This document shows positions 34,833 to 43,837 of a stretch of DNA of 64,000 nt, piece after piece. A model generated the notes under the pieces. It had not been told where the DNA came from. It searched no databases and saw only the letters and a list, made by a program, of their open reading frames with translations. Source of the stretch: Faecalibacterium gallinarum. GTDB lineage: Bacteria > Bacillota > Clostridia > Oscillospirales > Ruminococcaceae. Positions within the stretch are counted from its first letter, which is position 1; each line of letters starts with the position of its first letter. The position numbers and the translations under genes are program-made. The stretch spans positions 1 to 64,000 of the forward strand of contig NZ_BQKV01000098.1 of the NCBI RefSeq assembly GCF_022180365.1. Direction: 5' to 3'.

Positions 34833-35822
34833 ATGAGCGAGAAGGAAAAACTGCTGAAGATCCAGGATCTCAGCGTAGAATATGACACCGAAATCTCCAC
34901 TGTCTATGCGGTCAATGGCCTGGATATGGAGCTGGGCTACGGAGAGACTCTGGGCCTTGTGGGTGAGACCGGCGCAGGCAAAACATCCACGGCCCTGAGC
35001 ATCATCCAGCTTCTCCCCGAGGGGATCGGCTTTGTCACCAGCGGCAGCATCCAGCTGGACGGGGTGGATATGCTCAACACCCCGGAGGAAACCATCCGCA
35101 AAATGCGGGGCAGCACCGTGTCCATGATTTTCCAGGATCCCATGTCGGCCCTGAATCCGGTGATGACGGTGGGCGCCCAGATCATGGAGGTGCTGAAAAT
35201 TCACCACCCCGAGCAGAGCCGCGCCCAGCTGGAAGCCCGGGTGGACGAGATGATGGAGCTGGTAGGCATCCCCGCCAAGCGGAAAACCGAGTACCCCCAC
35301 CAGTTCTCCGGCGGCATGAAGCAGCGAATTGTCATTGCCGTTGCGCTGGCCTGCGAGCCCAAACTGATCCTGGCGGACGAGCCCACCACCGCGCTGGATG
35401 TGACCATCCAGGCCCAGATGTTGGGCCTCATCAACGACCTGCAAAAACGGCTGAACACGGCCATGATCCTGATTACCCACGATCTGGGCGTCGTGGCCCA
35501 GACCTGTGAAAAGGTGATGGTCATGTATGCGGGCGAGGCCATTGAGTATGGCACCGCTGAGGATATCTTTGAGACGGACCAGCGCCACCCCTACACCCAG
35601 GGGCTGTTCAACGCCATCCCCAAGCTGAACGAGGAGTGTGACCGGCTGGAGGCGATTGAGGGCATGATGGCAGACCCCACCCAGAAGCCCAAGGGCTGCC
35701 GCTTTGCCGATCGGTGTAAATACGCCACCGCCGAGTGCCGCGCCCAGCAGCCCATGCGTCAGGTGGGCCCCACCCACTACATCCGCTGCCGGCTGTTTGA
35801 CCCGATGCAGTCCGCACGCTGA
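34833..35822 (+). CDS. Oligopeptide-type ABC transporter ATPase (DppD/OppD-like)
   Basis: A 329-residue ATPase with Walker A GETGAGKT, signature FSGGMKQR, Walker B LILADEP and the C-terminal oligopeptide-transporter extension with conserved cysteines (CRFADRC). The ATG at 34833 lies 5 bp after the permease stop; an earlier in-frame start would overlap that gene. Confidence 0.92.
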   Translation: MSEKEKLLKIQDLSVEYDTEISTVYAVNGLDMELGYGETLGLVGETGAGKTSTALSIIQLLPEGIGFVTSGSIQLDGVDMLNTPEETIRKMRGSTVSMIFQDPMSALNPVMTVGAQIMEVLKIHHPEQSRAQLEARVDEMMELVGIPAKRKTEYPHQFSGGMKQRIVIAVALACEPKLILADEPTTALDVTIQAQMLGLINDLQKRLNTAMILITHDLGVVAQTCEKVMVMYAGEAIEYGTAEDIFETDQRHPYTQGLFNAIPKLNEECDRLEAIEGMMADPTQKPKGCRFADRCKYATAECRAQQPMRQVGPTHYIRCRLFDPMQSAR

Positions 35823-35837
35823 CAGGAGGAGCCGCAA

Positions 35838-36794
35838 ATGGAAGATAAAATCTTGATCGAAGCCAAAAACCTGAAAAAATACTTCAAAGTAGGGGCCAAT
35901 GCCCAGCTTCACGCGGTGGATGGCGTCAGCTTTACCATCAAAAAAGGCCAGACCCTGGGCGTTGTGGGTGAGAGCGGCTGTGGAAAATCCACCCTGGGCC
36001 GGGTGCTGCTGCGGCTGTACGATGTGACCGACGGTCAGATCTTGTACGATGGGGTGGACATTACCAAAATGGACTCCAAAGAGATCCGCCCCATCCGCGC
36101 CCGGATGCAGATGATTTTTCAGGATCCTTCCGGCTCCCTGGACCCCCGCAAGAGCGTTAAGGAGCTGATCGGTGAACCCCTGAAGATCTATAAGGTCTGC
36201 AAAAACCAGGAGGAGTACGACCGGCGGATTGCTGAGATTATGAAAACGGTCGGCTTGAGCGAGCGATATACCGAGAGCTTCAGCCACGAGCTGGACGGCG
36301 GCCGCCGCCAGCGCATCGGCATCGGCCGGGCTCTGGCCATGGATCCGGAGTTCATCGTCTGCGATGAGCCCGTCTCGGCCCTGGATGTTTCCATTCAGGC
36401 TCAGATCCTCAACCTGCTGATGGACCTGCAAAAAGAAAAGGGCTTGACCTATATCTTCATCACCCACGACCTGAGCGTCGTCAAACACATCAGCCACGAG
36501 ATCATGGTGATGTACCTGGGCCAGTGTGTCGAATACGCCAAGACAAAGGACCTGTTCGCCAACCCCCTCCACCCCTATACCCAGGGCCTATTGGACGCGG
36601 TGCCCATTCCCAGCCTGAAAGCCAAAAAACTCTCCACCCAGATTATGCGGGGCGAGCTGACCAGCCCCGTCGACCCGGCCCCGGGCTGCCGGTTTGCGGC
36701 CCGCTGCCCCTATGCCACCGATGCCTGCCGGGGCAAGGATATCCCCCTCAAGGAAGTAGAGCCCGGCCATTTTGTCAGCTGCACCCGGTTTTGA
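35838..36794 (+). CDS. Oligopeptide-type ABC transporter ATPase (DppF/OppF-like)
   Basis: A 318-residue ATPase, partner of the preceding one. Walker A is GESGCGKST and Walker B is FIVCDEP. The signature is LDGGRRQR instead of the common LSGGQRQR, a variant seen in OppF-type subunits. The C-terminal cysteine-containing extension ([14 protein letters not shown]) is present. GGAGG precedes the ATG. Confidence 0.92.
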   Translation: MEDKILIEAKNLKKYFKVGANAQLHAVDGVSFTIKKGQTLGVVGESGCGKSTLGRVLLRLYDVTDGQILYDGVDITKMDSKEIRPIRARMQMIFQDPSGSLDPRKSVKELIGEPLKIYKVCKNQEEYDRRIAEIMKTVGLSERYTESFSHELDGGRRQRIGIGRALAMDPEFIVCDEPVSALDVSIQAQILNLLMDLQKEKGLTYIFITHDLSVVKHISHEIMVMYLGQCVEYAKTKDLFANPLHPYTQGLLDAVPIPSLKAKKLSTQIMRGELTSPVDPAPGCRFAARCPYATDACRGKDIPLKEVEPGHFVSCTRF

Positions 36795-36821
36795 GAGAGT
36801 CTTTGGAGAGGGAGAGAATTT

Positions 36822-38528
36822 ATGACGGAACAAGAGAAAGCCGTTGCACTGGCCCAAAAGCAGGCCGAAATGGAGCGGACCATTCGGGAGGCTGTCCAGG
36901 GCCTGCGGGCCCAGTTCGACGCCTGCCCTTTTGAGGGTGAGCCCTGCACCCCGGTGGAGGAAGAAGAATACCTCACCATGCCGGACGGGGTCCGGCTGTA
37001 CATGCAGATTTATAAACCGGCGGAGAAGAGTTCTTTTCCCGTATTGGTCCAGCGCAGTTGTTACCCCCAGCAGGCGGCCCTCTACCAGGTCTACGGGGAG
37101 GAGCTGGCCCGCCGCGGCTACGGATATCTGGTCCAGACCTGCCGGGGCACCGGCAAGAGCGAGGGTCAGTGGGAGCCCAATGTCAACGAGCGGGCGGATG
37201 GCCTGTTTACCCTGAACTGGCTGAACGACCAGCCCTGGGCCGAGAGCATCGGCTATTTTGGCGCCAGCTACCTGGCTCTGACAGGCTGGGCCATCGCCGA
37301 TGCGGTGCCCGAAAAGGTGAAGGGGATGCTGCTGACCGTTTACGGCACCGACCGCTTCACCTCCGCCTACGAAAAAGGGCTGTTCCGGCACGATGTTCTG
37401 ACCGGCTGGGCCATGCAGAACGCCGGCCACCCCGTCACGGCGGATTACCTTGAGAGCTGCCGCTACCGTCCCCACGCCGGGGTGGACGAAGCCCTCTGGG
37501 GCGGGCGGCTGGACTGGTACCAGGACTGGATTCACGCCACTCGCCGCAGCGACCCCTACTGGCAGCAGGGCTGGTGGAAGCAGCTGATGGATATCCCCGC
37601 CAAAGTCAAGGTGCCGGTCTATATCGTGGACGCCTGGTACGACCACCATTTTGGCAGCGCCATGAACACCTGGCTCTCCTTGAACGAGGAAACCAAGCAG
37701 CACAGCTGGCTGGATGTGGGTTGCTGGAACCATATGTCCCATCCCTGCCTGGCCTGGGGAGAACAAAAGCACCTGGAAAATGGCGACGTCAAGCGGATTC
37801 TGGAGTGGTTCGATCTGCTGCTCAAACAAAAACAGCAGCCCCGGCTCCGGGTCCGGGCCTATACCCTGCGGGAGGACTGCTGGAAAGAGCTGGCCGCCTG
37901 GCCTGCACCGGTTTTCGCCGTTCAAAACCTCTACCTCCAGGCGGACGGAAGCCTGGCTGAGATGCCCCAGGGAGGCGGGGAAGTCTCCTTTGACTACGAC
38001 CCGGCGGACCCCTGCCCCACCTGCGGGGCAGAGAGCGTCCTGACCACCATCGATCAGGCGGGCTCACTGCTCCAGCCGGAGCCGGGTTGGCGGCCCGATG
38101 TGCGTACTTTCCTCTCGGCGCCGCTGGAACAGCCCCTGCCCATCTGCGGCAAAATCAAGGTCCGGCTGCGGGTATCCACTGATGGCGAGGATACCGCCTT
38201 CACCGCCAAGCTCTGTGAGGTTTTCCCGGACGGCAGCGCCTATAACATCCGGGGCAGCATCACCACCATCGCCGCCGACCTGCCCGAGGGTGCCAGTTAC
38301 ACCCCTGGAACCCCGGTGGATGTCACGGTGGAAATGTGGGATATCGCCTGGACCGTTCAGCCCGGCAGCCGCCTGCGGCTGGATGTCTCCTCCTCTGACT
38401 TCCCCCAGTACGCAGCCCACAGCAATTATGCCGGGGTCTGGGCGGACCAGGCGGAAACCCGGGTGGCCCATCAGACCATCTTTACTGGTTGTCCGGGCAG
38501 CTGCATCGAACTGCCCCTGAATCTGTAA
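36822..38528 (+). CDS. CocE/NonD-family hydrolase (peptidase S15 type)
   Basis: A 568-residue alpha/beta hydrolase related to X-Pro dipeptidyl-peptidases and acyl esterases. The nucleophile Ser is in GASYLAL, the acid probably in VDAWYDHH and the base in WNHMSHP. The C-terminal 220 residues form the jelly-roll X-Pro-type domain. There is no signal peptide, so it acts in the cytoplasm. As the last gene of the oligopeptide transporter operon it probably processes the imported compound. Confidence 0.88.
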   Translation: MTEQEKAVALAQKQAEMERTIREAVQGLRAQFDACPFEGEPCTPVEEEEYLTMPDGVRLYMQIYKPAEKSSFPVLVQRSCYPQQAALYQVYGEELARRGYGYLVQTCRGTGKSEGQWEPNVNERADGLFTLNWLNDQPWAESIGYFGASYLALTGWAIADAVPEKVKGMLLTVYGTDRFTSAYEKGLFRHDVLTGWAMQNAGHPVTADYLESCRYRPHAGVDEALWGGRLDWYQDWIHATRRSDPYWQQGWWKQLMDIPAKVKVPVYIVDAWYDHHFGSAMNTWLSLNEETKQHSWLDVGCWNHMSHPCLAWGEQKHLENGDVKRILEWFDLLLKQKQQPRLRVRAYTLREDCWKELAAWPAPVFAVQNLYLQADGSLAEMPQGGGEVSFDYDPADPCPTCGAESVLTTIDQAGSLLQPEPGWRPDVRTFLSAPLEQPLPICGKIKVRLRVSTDGEDTAFTAKLCEVFPDGSAYNIRGSITTIAADLPEGASYTPGTPVDVTVEMWDIAWTVQPGSRLRLDVSSSDFPQYAAHSNYAGVWADQAETRVAHQTIFTGCPGSCIELPLNL

Positions 38529-38538
38529 TCAAAACCCA

Positions 38539-38586
38539 AAAAGAGAGCTGGAGCCAGCGGGATTTAGCTGGCTCCAGCTCTCTTTT
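38539..38586. terminator. Bidirectional intrinsic terminator
   Basis: A perfect 20-bp stem (38539-38558 with 38567-38586) has AAAA on the left and TTTT on the right. It lies between the convergent hydrolase and acetyltransferase genes and overlaps the first base pairs of the latter's stop codon region. Confidence 0.93.
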
Positions 38587-39217
38587 AGTTAAACCCGCCC
38601 AGGGCTGCGATCTCCTCATCCAGGGCCTGTTTCAGCTGCCCCAGATGGACTCCATCGATCAACCGGTGGTTTACCTCCACTGACAGGTGAACCCACAGCC
38701 GCCCGCCTTCCTCGTAGTATTTGCCCCAGGCCAGCCGGGGAACCGAGTCGTCCCTGTCAAAATTGTGCTCGTTGGTCAGGGCCGTGAAGTCGAACCAGGG
38801 GGTGCAGGAAAAATAAATCAGCTCGTCGGTCTCCGCTGCCTGATCCAAAAGGGTGGTCTGGCGGGCGGATTTTTCTCCGGCGTGGGAGCAGAAAGCCCGG
38901 GGGTCGGCCTCCCAGGGCAGGGTGATGATCTGGAATACTTCCTCCCCGGGGCGCATGCTGGTAAAACTGGGGTCCGCCCCGTCCAGCAGAACCAGATCCT
39001 CCCCACGGATGCGGAGCCGAAAGGCCGGCAGGCGGTTCAGGGCTTTGGTGCAGGCCCAGATCAGAAGGTGATAGAAGGAGAGCCCCTGTGCCCGGGCAAA
39101 GGCCCGGACGTTGGTGACGTCCAGGGGCAGGGTTACGGAATAGAAGGGGTAATCGATTCGGGAGAAAAATTCGTAGATCTCTTTCCGGGGCCAGGTTTCT
39201 TTGTCGAGGATTTGCAT
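38585..39217 (-). CDS. Chloramphenicol acetyltransferase-like protein
   Basis: A 210-residue protein of the type A CAT fold. The catalytic histidine motif HxxxDG is intact (His184, Asp188 in VNHRLIDGVH), and the length is close to CAT (about 213-220). It would transfer an acetyl group from acetyl-CoA. Many chromosomal CAT homologues do not confer chloramphenicol resistance, and nothing here (no mobile elements) suggests an acquired resistance gene. Confidence 0.8.
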   Translation of the reverse strand: MQILDKETWPRKEIYEFFSRIDYPFYSVTLPLDVTNVRAFARAQGLSFYHLLIWACTKALNRLPAFRLRIRGEDLVLLDGADPSFTSMRPGEEVFQIITLPWEADPRAFCSHAGEKSARQTTLLDQAAETDELIYFSCTPWFDFTALTNEHNFDRDDSVPRLAWGKYYEEGGRLWVHLSVEVNHRLIDGVHLGQLKQALDEEIAALGGFN

Positions 39218-39300
39218 GGGGCGGCCTCCTTTGGGTGGATTGTTGCCCCCAGTATACCATAGCCCGGGTGGGAAATACAGCCATCCAGACCGCTTGTGTA

Positions 39301-39329
39301 TGGACGGGGAAAAAGAACGGTGCTACAAT
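39301..39329 (+). promoter_or_regulatory. Promoter of the small membrane protein gene
   Basis: TGGACG (39301-39306) and TACAAT (39324-39329) are 17 bp apart, about 50 bp upstream of the ATG at 39378. Confidence 0.55.
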
Positions 39330-39377
39330 AGGGTTAGAACCAAATTTCAGGTTCTGTGTTGTAAGGAGGTATCGGAT

Positions 39378-39917
39378 ATGAAAAAGACGGATGTTCGCTA
39401 TGCGGCTGCCTGGTATGGCGGCGAGGTGCTGTTGATTCTGGCCCTTTTGGTATTCGGGGTCTGGAACGCCAAAAACGGCCTGATGTCAGGTCTGAGCGCC
39501 CTGGGGATTGTGGCCGTCGGCGTGGCGACCCCGATTTTGATGAACAAACAGCTGGACAAAAAGGCTGCCGAGCTGGCCAAGAATTTCCCTCACAAGCTTC
39601 GGTTCACCACCCACAACGGCATCTTCTATTTTGATCCCGCCCAGAGCCGTGCTGCGGTAGTCTGGAAACTCAACCCCTTCGAGCTGCAAACCATTGACCT
39701 GGCCCAGGTGACGGGGGTCCGCACCTGCGACGGCCGGCAGTTCCGGGGCACTTCCCGGGTGTGGGCAGAGTTTGTGCTGGACGGCAAAAAGATCAAGGTT
39801 ACGACCCTGCAGGTTTCCCGCGGCCAGCTGGGAATGAAAGATCCCCGGGTTCTGGAGGCAATCTCCAAGGCCGATCAGATCTGCGAGATGATCCGGGCGG
39901 GCCAGCGGGTGCGCTGA
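39378..39917 (+). CDS. Two-TM protein of unknown function
   Basis: A 179-residue protein with two N-terminal membrane segments (about 13-30 and 37-54) followed by a soluble domain of alternating strands and a final helix, reminiscent of bacterial PH-like domains. AAGGAGGT precedes the ATG. I do not recognise the family. It is followed after 21 bp by a small cysteine-containing protein. Confidence 0.65.
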   Translation: MKKTDVRYAAAWYGGEVLLILALLVFGVWNAKNGLMSGLSALGIVAVGVATPILMNKQLDKKAAELAKNFPHKLRFTTHNGIFYFDPAQSRAAVVWKLNPFELQTIDLAQVTGVRTCDGRQFRGTSRVWAEFVLDGKKIKVTTLQVSRGQLGMKDPRVLEAISKADQICEMIRAGQRVR

Positions 39918-39938
39918 CCCGGCGAAAGGGGAGGGCCT

Positions 39939-40313
39939 ATGCTGGAACTTTTGGATTACCTGCTGGGCGGCCTGCTGCAAAAAGAGCTGGTCAAGCCGCC
40001 CCACTGCAAAGCCTGCCATGCCCGTACCACCCTCACCGGCAAACCCCGGTTGTTTTTGCTGCCCCTCTGGCAGGACCAGGCAGAAGATCTCTCAGCGGAG
40101 TTTTATCTCCGGGGCTGCCGGCCCATCTCCGGGCTGGAGCAAATCCCCACCGGGCAGCAGGCCTGCCGGGTCTGGGCGGCGGAGTGCCCCCGCTGCGGTG
40201 AGCGTTGGATGGTGGCCCAGAACTTTCTCCTGGTGCGGGGGGAGGAGGTGCCCGAGGGGCGGCTGATCTGCCCCTACCGGGAGCTTTCGCCCCTTTTGGC
40301 CCGAATGGAATAA
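39939..40313 (+). CDS. Small CxxC-containing hypothetical protein
   Basis: A 124-residue protein with two CxxC pairs (HCKACH near residue 22 and CPRCGERW near residue 83), suggesting a zinc-ribbon-like fold. There is no signal peptide. AAAGGGGAGG precedes the start. Function unknown; probably co-transcribed with the preceding gene. Confidence 0.6.
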   Translation: MLELLDYLLGGLLQKELVKPPHCKACHARTTLTGKPRLFLLPLWQDQAEDLSAEFYLRGCRPISGLEQIPTGQQACRVWAAECPRCGERWMVAQNFLLVRGEEVPEGRLICPYRELSPLLARME

Positions 40314-40333
40314 CCCCGGCGGAAAAATTCCCC

Positions 40334-40362
40334 TTGCTTTTTGGCGGGGAACATGGTATAGT
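40334..40362 (+). promoter_or_regulatory. Promoter of the P-type ATPase gene
   Basis: TTGCTT (40334-40339) and TATAGT (40357-40362) are 17 bp apart. Transcription would start near 40369, immediately before the riboswitch aptamer. Confidence 0.65.
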
Positions 40363-40373
40363 ATCCCTCACAG

Positions 40374-40530
40374 AGAAAAGGGAGTAGTTGCAATTCGTCC
40401 TGTCAACATCCCGATCTGCTCTTTTGGGCAGTCTGGCGGGGCGTGCCACTTACATTAGAGGTAACAAGACTTTTCGGCTGCGATTTCATATGTGCTGTTA
40501 CATATGCGATCGGGCCGGGGAGTCTTTTTT
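40374..40530 (+). promoter_or_regulatory. yybP-ykoY-type (Mn2+) riboswitch with terminator
   Basis: The leader starts with AAAAGGGAGTAG followed by TGTCAACAT and a GGCGGGGCGTGCC segment, as in yybP-ykoY aptamers (40374 to about 40470). A long intrinsic terminator follows: AAGACT, CGGC, GAT and CATATGT (40466-40487) pair with ACATATG, ATC, GCCG and AGTCTT (40500-40526), ending in T's. This family senses Mn2+ and commonly controls P-type cation ATPases such as Lactococcus YoaB, matching the gene downstream. The assignment is by eye. Confidence 0.75.
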
Positions 40531-40590
40531 GTTGCAAATTTCCCGGCTTTGTACGCTATTTCGTCCAAAAGAAAGGGAGGCAGACCCCGT

Positions 40591-43206
40591 ATGGAACAGA
40601 ATTTCTTCCGCCTTACACCCCAGCAGGCCCTTCAGGAGCTGCACGCAGCTTCAGGCGGGCTGACCAGCGCCGAGGCCGCCCAGCGGCTGGCCAAGGTGGG
40701 GCCCAACCAGCTGGCCGAGGGCCAGAAAAAGAGTGCCCTGGCAGTTTTTGCCGGGCAGTTCAAGGATCTTTTGGTGGTCATCCTGATTGCGGCCGCCCTG
40801 ATCTCCATGTTCTCGGGCAATCTTGAGAGCACCTTGGTGATCTTTGCGGTTCTGATCCTGAACGCGGTGCTGGGCACCGTCCAGTATTTCAAAGCCGAAA
40901 AATCCCTTGAGAGCCTCAAGGCCATGAGCGCCCCCACCGCCAAGGTGCTGCGGGACGGCCAGCGGCAGGAAATCCCCAGCAGCCAGGTGGTGCCGGGGGA
41001 CATCATCGAGCTGGAAGCCGGCGATTTGATCGTGGCCGACGGCCGGCTTTTGAACAGCTGGTCCCTCAAGGTCAACGAGAGTTCCCTCACCGGCGAGAGT
41101 GAGGCGGTGGAAAAGATCAGCTCCGCCATCTCCGGGGAAAAAGTTGCCCTGGGCGACCAGAAAAACATGGTCTTTTCCGGCTCGCTGGTCACCTATGGCC
41201 GGGCCGTTATGGTGGTCACCGCCACCGGCATGGAGACTCAGCTGGGCCGGATCGCCAGCCTGATGAACCAGACCCAGCAGCGCAAGACCCCTCTGCAAAA
41301 GAACCTGGATGACTTCTCGGGCAAGCTGGCTTTCCTGATTTTGGTCATCTGCGCCGGTGTGTTCCTGCTGTCGGTCTACCGCAGCGGCATGACCATCCTG
41401 GATTCCCTGATGTTCGCCGTGGCTCTGGCGGTGGCAGCTATCCCGGAGGCTCTCAGCTCCATTGTCACCATCGTTCTGGCCATGGGCACCCAGAAAATGG
41501 CCCGGCAGAACGCGATTATCAAAGAGCTCAAAGCCGTCGAGAGCCTGGGCTCGGTGCAGGTGATTTGCTCGGACAAAACCGGAACCCTGACCCAGAACCG
41601 GATGACGGTCCAGAACATCTGGGCCGACGGCATCCTGACCCGGGGCACCGACCTGGAGCTGGCCAACGACGCCCAGCGGGCCCTGCTGAAGATTGCCCTG
41701 CTGGACAGCGACGCCACCCTGGGCCACACCGCCGGCGCCGCCGCTGTGGGTGACCCCACCGAGGTGGCTCTGGTTCAGCTGGGCGCCTGGTTTGGGGTGG
41801 AGGAGCAGGCCTACCGTGCCCAGCACCCTCGGCTGTCCGAACTGGCCTTTGACTCCGACCGCAAGCTGATGAGCACTCTCCACGACACCGACGAGGGCCC
41901 CACCCTCTACACCAAGGGCGCCATGGACGTGCTTTTGGCCCGGTCCACCCGGCTGCTCACCTCCCAGGGGCCGGTGCCCCTGACCCCGGAACTCCGGGCC
42001 CAGATCGAGCAGGTCAACCGGCAGCAGTCCGAGAGCGGCCTGCGTGTGCTGGCCTTTGCTCTGCGGCCTCTGCCCAGCGCCCGGCTGCTGACCCTGGAAG
42101 AGGAGACTGACTACACCTTCGTGGGCCTGATCTCCATGATCGACCCGCCCCGGCCCGAGAGCGTCCAGGCCGTGGCGGACGCCAAGCGGGCGGGCATCCG
42201 CACCGTGATGATCACCGGCGACCACAAGACCACCGCTACCGCCATCGCCAAGCAGATCGGCATCTTTGGCGAGGGGGACCAGGCTCTGGACGGCGTGGAG
42301 CTGGAAGGGATGAGCGATGCTGCCCTGGATGAGGTTCTGCCCAAAACGGCGGTTTACGCCCGGGTTTCCCCCGAGCACAAGATCCGCATTGTCTCGGCCT
42401 GGCAGCGCCGGGGCTGTGTGGTGGCCATGACTGGCGATGGCGTCAACGACGCCCCGGCCCTGAAAAAAGCCGATGTGGGCGTGGCCATGGGCATCACCGG
42501 CACCGAGGTCAGCAAGGACGCCGCCGCCATGATTCTGGCGGACGACAACTTTGCCACCATCGTGAAAGCCGTCCTCAACGGCCGCAGTGTCTACGCCAAC
42601 ATCCGTAGCGCGGTGCAGTTTCTCCTCTCGGGCAATATGGCCGCCATTCTGGCGGTGATTTATGCCTCTCTGGCGGGGCTGAGCGTGCCTTTCCAGCCGG
42701 TGCACCTGCTCTTCATCAACCTGCTGACCGACAGTCTGCCCGCCATCGCCCTGGGCATGGAGCCCGCCCGCCCCGGCCTGATGGACCAGAAACCCCGGGA
42801 CCCCAATGCATCTATGATGGACCGCCCCATGATTACCCGGGTATTCGGGCAGGGCCTGATGATCGGCGTGGCCTCCATGATCGCCTTCTATATCGGCCTG
42901 GCCGAAGGCGGTGCAGCCCTGGCCAGCACCATGGCTTTCGCAACTCTGACTCTGGCGCGGCTCTTCCACGGCTTCAACTGCCGGGGCCCCGAGTCCATTG
43001 TCCGGCTGGGTCTGGGGTCGAATCCCTATTCCCTGATGGCTTTCGGCATCGGCATCCTGCTGTTGGCGCTGGTTCTCTTCGTCCCCGCGCTGGAAGGGCT
43101 GTTCCTGGTGGCGCCCCTCTCTTCGGCTAACCTTATGTGGGTGCTGGGGCTGGCTTTTGCTCCAACCCTCTGCATCCAGATCTCCCGGCTGATCCGGGGC
43201 AAATAA
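40591..43206 (+). CDS. Cation-translocating P-type ATPase (P2A type, probable Mn2+/Ca2+ exporter)
   Basis: An 871-residue P-type ATPase. It has an N-terminal cation-ATPase domain, the LTGES actuator loop, transmembrane PEAL segment (IPEALSSIV), phosphorylated Asp328 in SDKTGTLT, the GDGVNDAPAL hinge, and C-terminal membrane helices. AAAGGGAGG precedes the ATG at 40591. The upstream yybP-ykoY-type riboswitch argues for manganese efflux; calcium is the alternative. Confidence 0.9.
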   Translation: MEQNFFRLTPQQALQELHAASGGLTSAEAAQRLAKVGPNQLAEGQKKSALAVFAGQFKDLLVVILIAAALISMFSGNLESTLVIFAVLILNAVLGTVQYFKAEKSLESLKAMSAPTAKVLRDGQRQEIPSSQVVPGDIIELEAGDLIVADGRLLNSWSLKVNESSLTGESEAVEKISSAISGEKVALGDQKNMVFSGSLVTYGRAVMVVTATGMETQLGRIASLMNQTQQRKTPLQKNLDDFSGKLAFLILVICAGVFLLSVYRSGMTILDSLMFAVALAVAAIPEALSSIVTIVLAMGTQKMARQNAIIKELKAVESLGSVQVICSDKTGTLTQNRMTVQNIWADGILTRGTDLELANDAQRALLKIALLDSDATLGHTAGAAAVGDPTEVALVQLGAWFGVEEQAYRAQHPRLSELAFDSDRKLMSTLHDTDEGPTLYTKGAMDVLLARSTRLLTSQGPVPLTPELRAQIEQVNRQQSESGLRVLAFALRPLPSARLLTLEEETDYTFVGLISMIDPPRPESVQAVADAKRAGIRTVMITGDHKTTATAIAKQIGIFGEGDQALDGVELEGMSDAALDEVLPKTAVYARVSPEHKIRIVSAWQRRGCVVAMTGDGVNDAPALKKADVGVAMGITGTEVSKDAAAMILADDNFATIVKAVLNGRSVYANIRSAVQFLLSGNMAAILAVIYASLAGLSVPFQPVHLLFINLLTDSLPAIALGMEPARPGLMDQKPRDPNASMMDRPMITRVFGQGLMIGVASMIAFYIGLAEGGAALASTMAFATLTLARLFHGFNCRGPESIVRLGLGSNPYSLMAFGIGILLLALVLFVPALEGLFLVAPLSSANLMWVLGLAFAPTLCIQISRLIRGK

Positions 43207-43212
43207 CCCGGT

Positions 43213-43266
43213 AAAAACAAACAGACCCGGCCCTTCTGCGCTAGCCGCACAGGGGGCCGGGTTTTT
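43213..43266. terminator. Intrinsic terminator between the ATPase and the cobalamin operon
   Basis: ACCCGGCCC (43225-43233) pairs with GGGCCGGGT (43254-43262), followed by TTTTT. An A-run at 43213-43217 suggests it also serves the convergent cob operon. Confidence 0.85.
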
Positions 43267-43276
43267 CTGTCTGATT

Positions 43277-43837
43277 TTATAGAATGGTCAGGGTGCCACC
43301 CTCATACCGGGCCCGGAGCAGTCCGCCGTTGGGGAGGTGATAGGAATAAAAGTCCCGCCGGGGCAGGGCATAGGCTTCACAGATGGCCATAATCACCCCG
43401 CCGTGGACCACCAGCGCCGCCCGGCAGCCCTCGGGCAGAGTCTGCATCTGTGCCTCGAAGGCAGCACAGCACCGGGCCTTGAAGTCCGAAACTGCTTCGC
43501 CCCCGGGGATGGGCCCCTGACAGCCGGTGTCCACCCAGGCCCGGTAGGCCGGGCAGTCGGCCAGCTCGTCGGCGTTCTTTCCCTCAAAGATCCCGAAATC
43601 CGTCTCGGCGAACCCCGGTTCCAGACTCATTTCCTGCCCGGGAAAAGCGAGGACAGCGGTTTGCCGGGCCCGGAGCAGAGGGCTGACAATCAGCCGGTCG
43701 GCCTGCAAGTGCAGCGCCCCCAGGGCCTCGGCCTGGTCTAGCCCCGCCGGGCAGAGGGGTTCGTCGGTCCGGCCAATGTATCTTCGCTGGAGATTTCCGG
43801 CGGTGGCCCCGTGGCGGATGAAAAGAAGCTCGATCAT
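43277..43837 (-). CDS. cobC: Histidine phosphatase, probable alpha-ribazole phosphatase
   Basis: A 186-residue phosphoglycerate-mutase-like phosphatase with the catalytic RHG motif (8-10) and the C-terminal VVHGG histidine. In this operon it most likely removes the phosphate from alpha-ribazole-5'-phosphate or adenosylcobalamin-5'-phosphate in nucleotide loop assembly. Its start overlaps the cobS stop by ATGA. It is the last gene of the cobalamin operon. Confidence 0.85.
   Translation of the reverse strand: MIELLFIRHGATAGNLQRRYIGRTDEPLCPAGLDQAEALGALHLQADRLIVSPLLRARQTAVLAFPGQEMSLEPGFAETDFGIFEGKNADELADCPAYRAWVDTGCQGPIPGGEAVSDFKARCCAAFEAQMQTLPEGCRAALVVHGGVIMAICEAYALPRRDFYSYHLPNGGLLRARYEGGTLTIL

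Noticed and set aside
38585-39217. Acquired chloramphenicol resistance gene
   Set aside because: The CAT-like gene has no mobile-element context and similar base composition to its neighbours; only the fold and catalytic motif can be supported.
40651-42969. A 772-codon open frame on the minus strand opposite the P-type ATPase
   Set aside because: Same reasons: codon-phase shadow of a conserved gene with no start signals.
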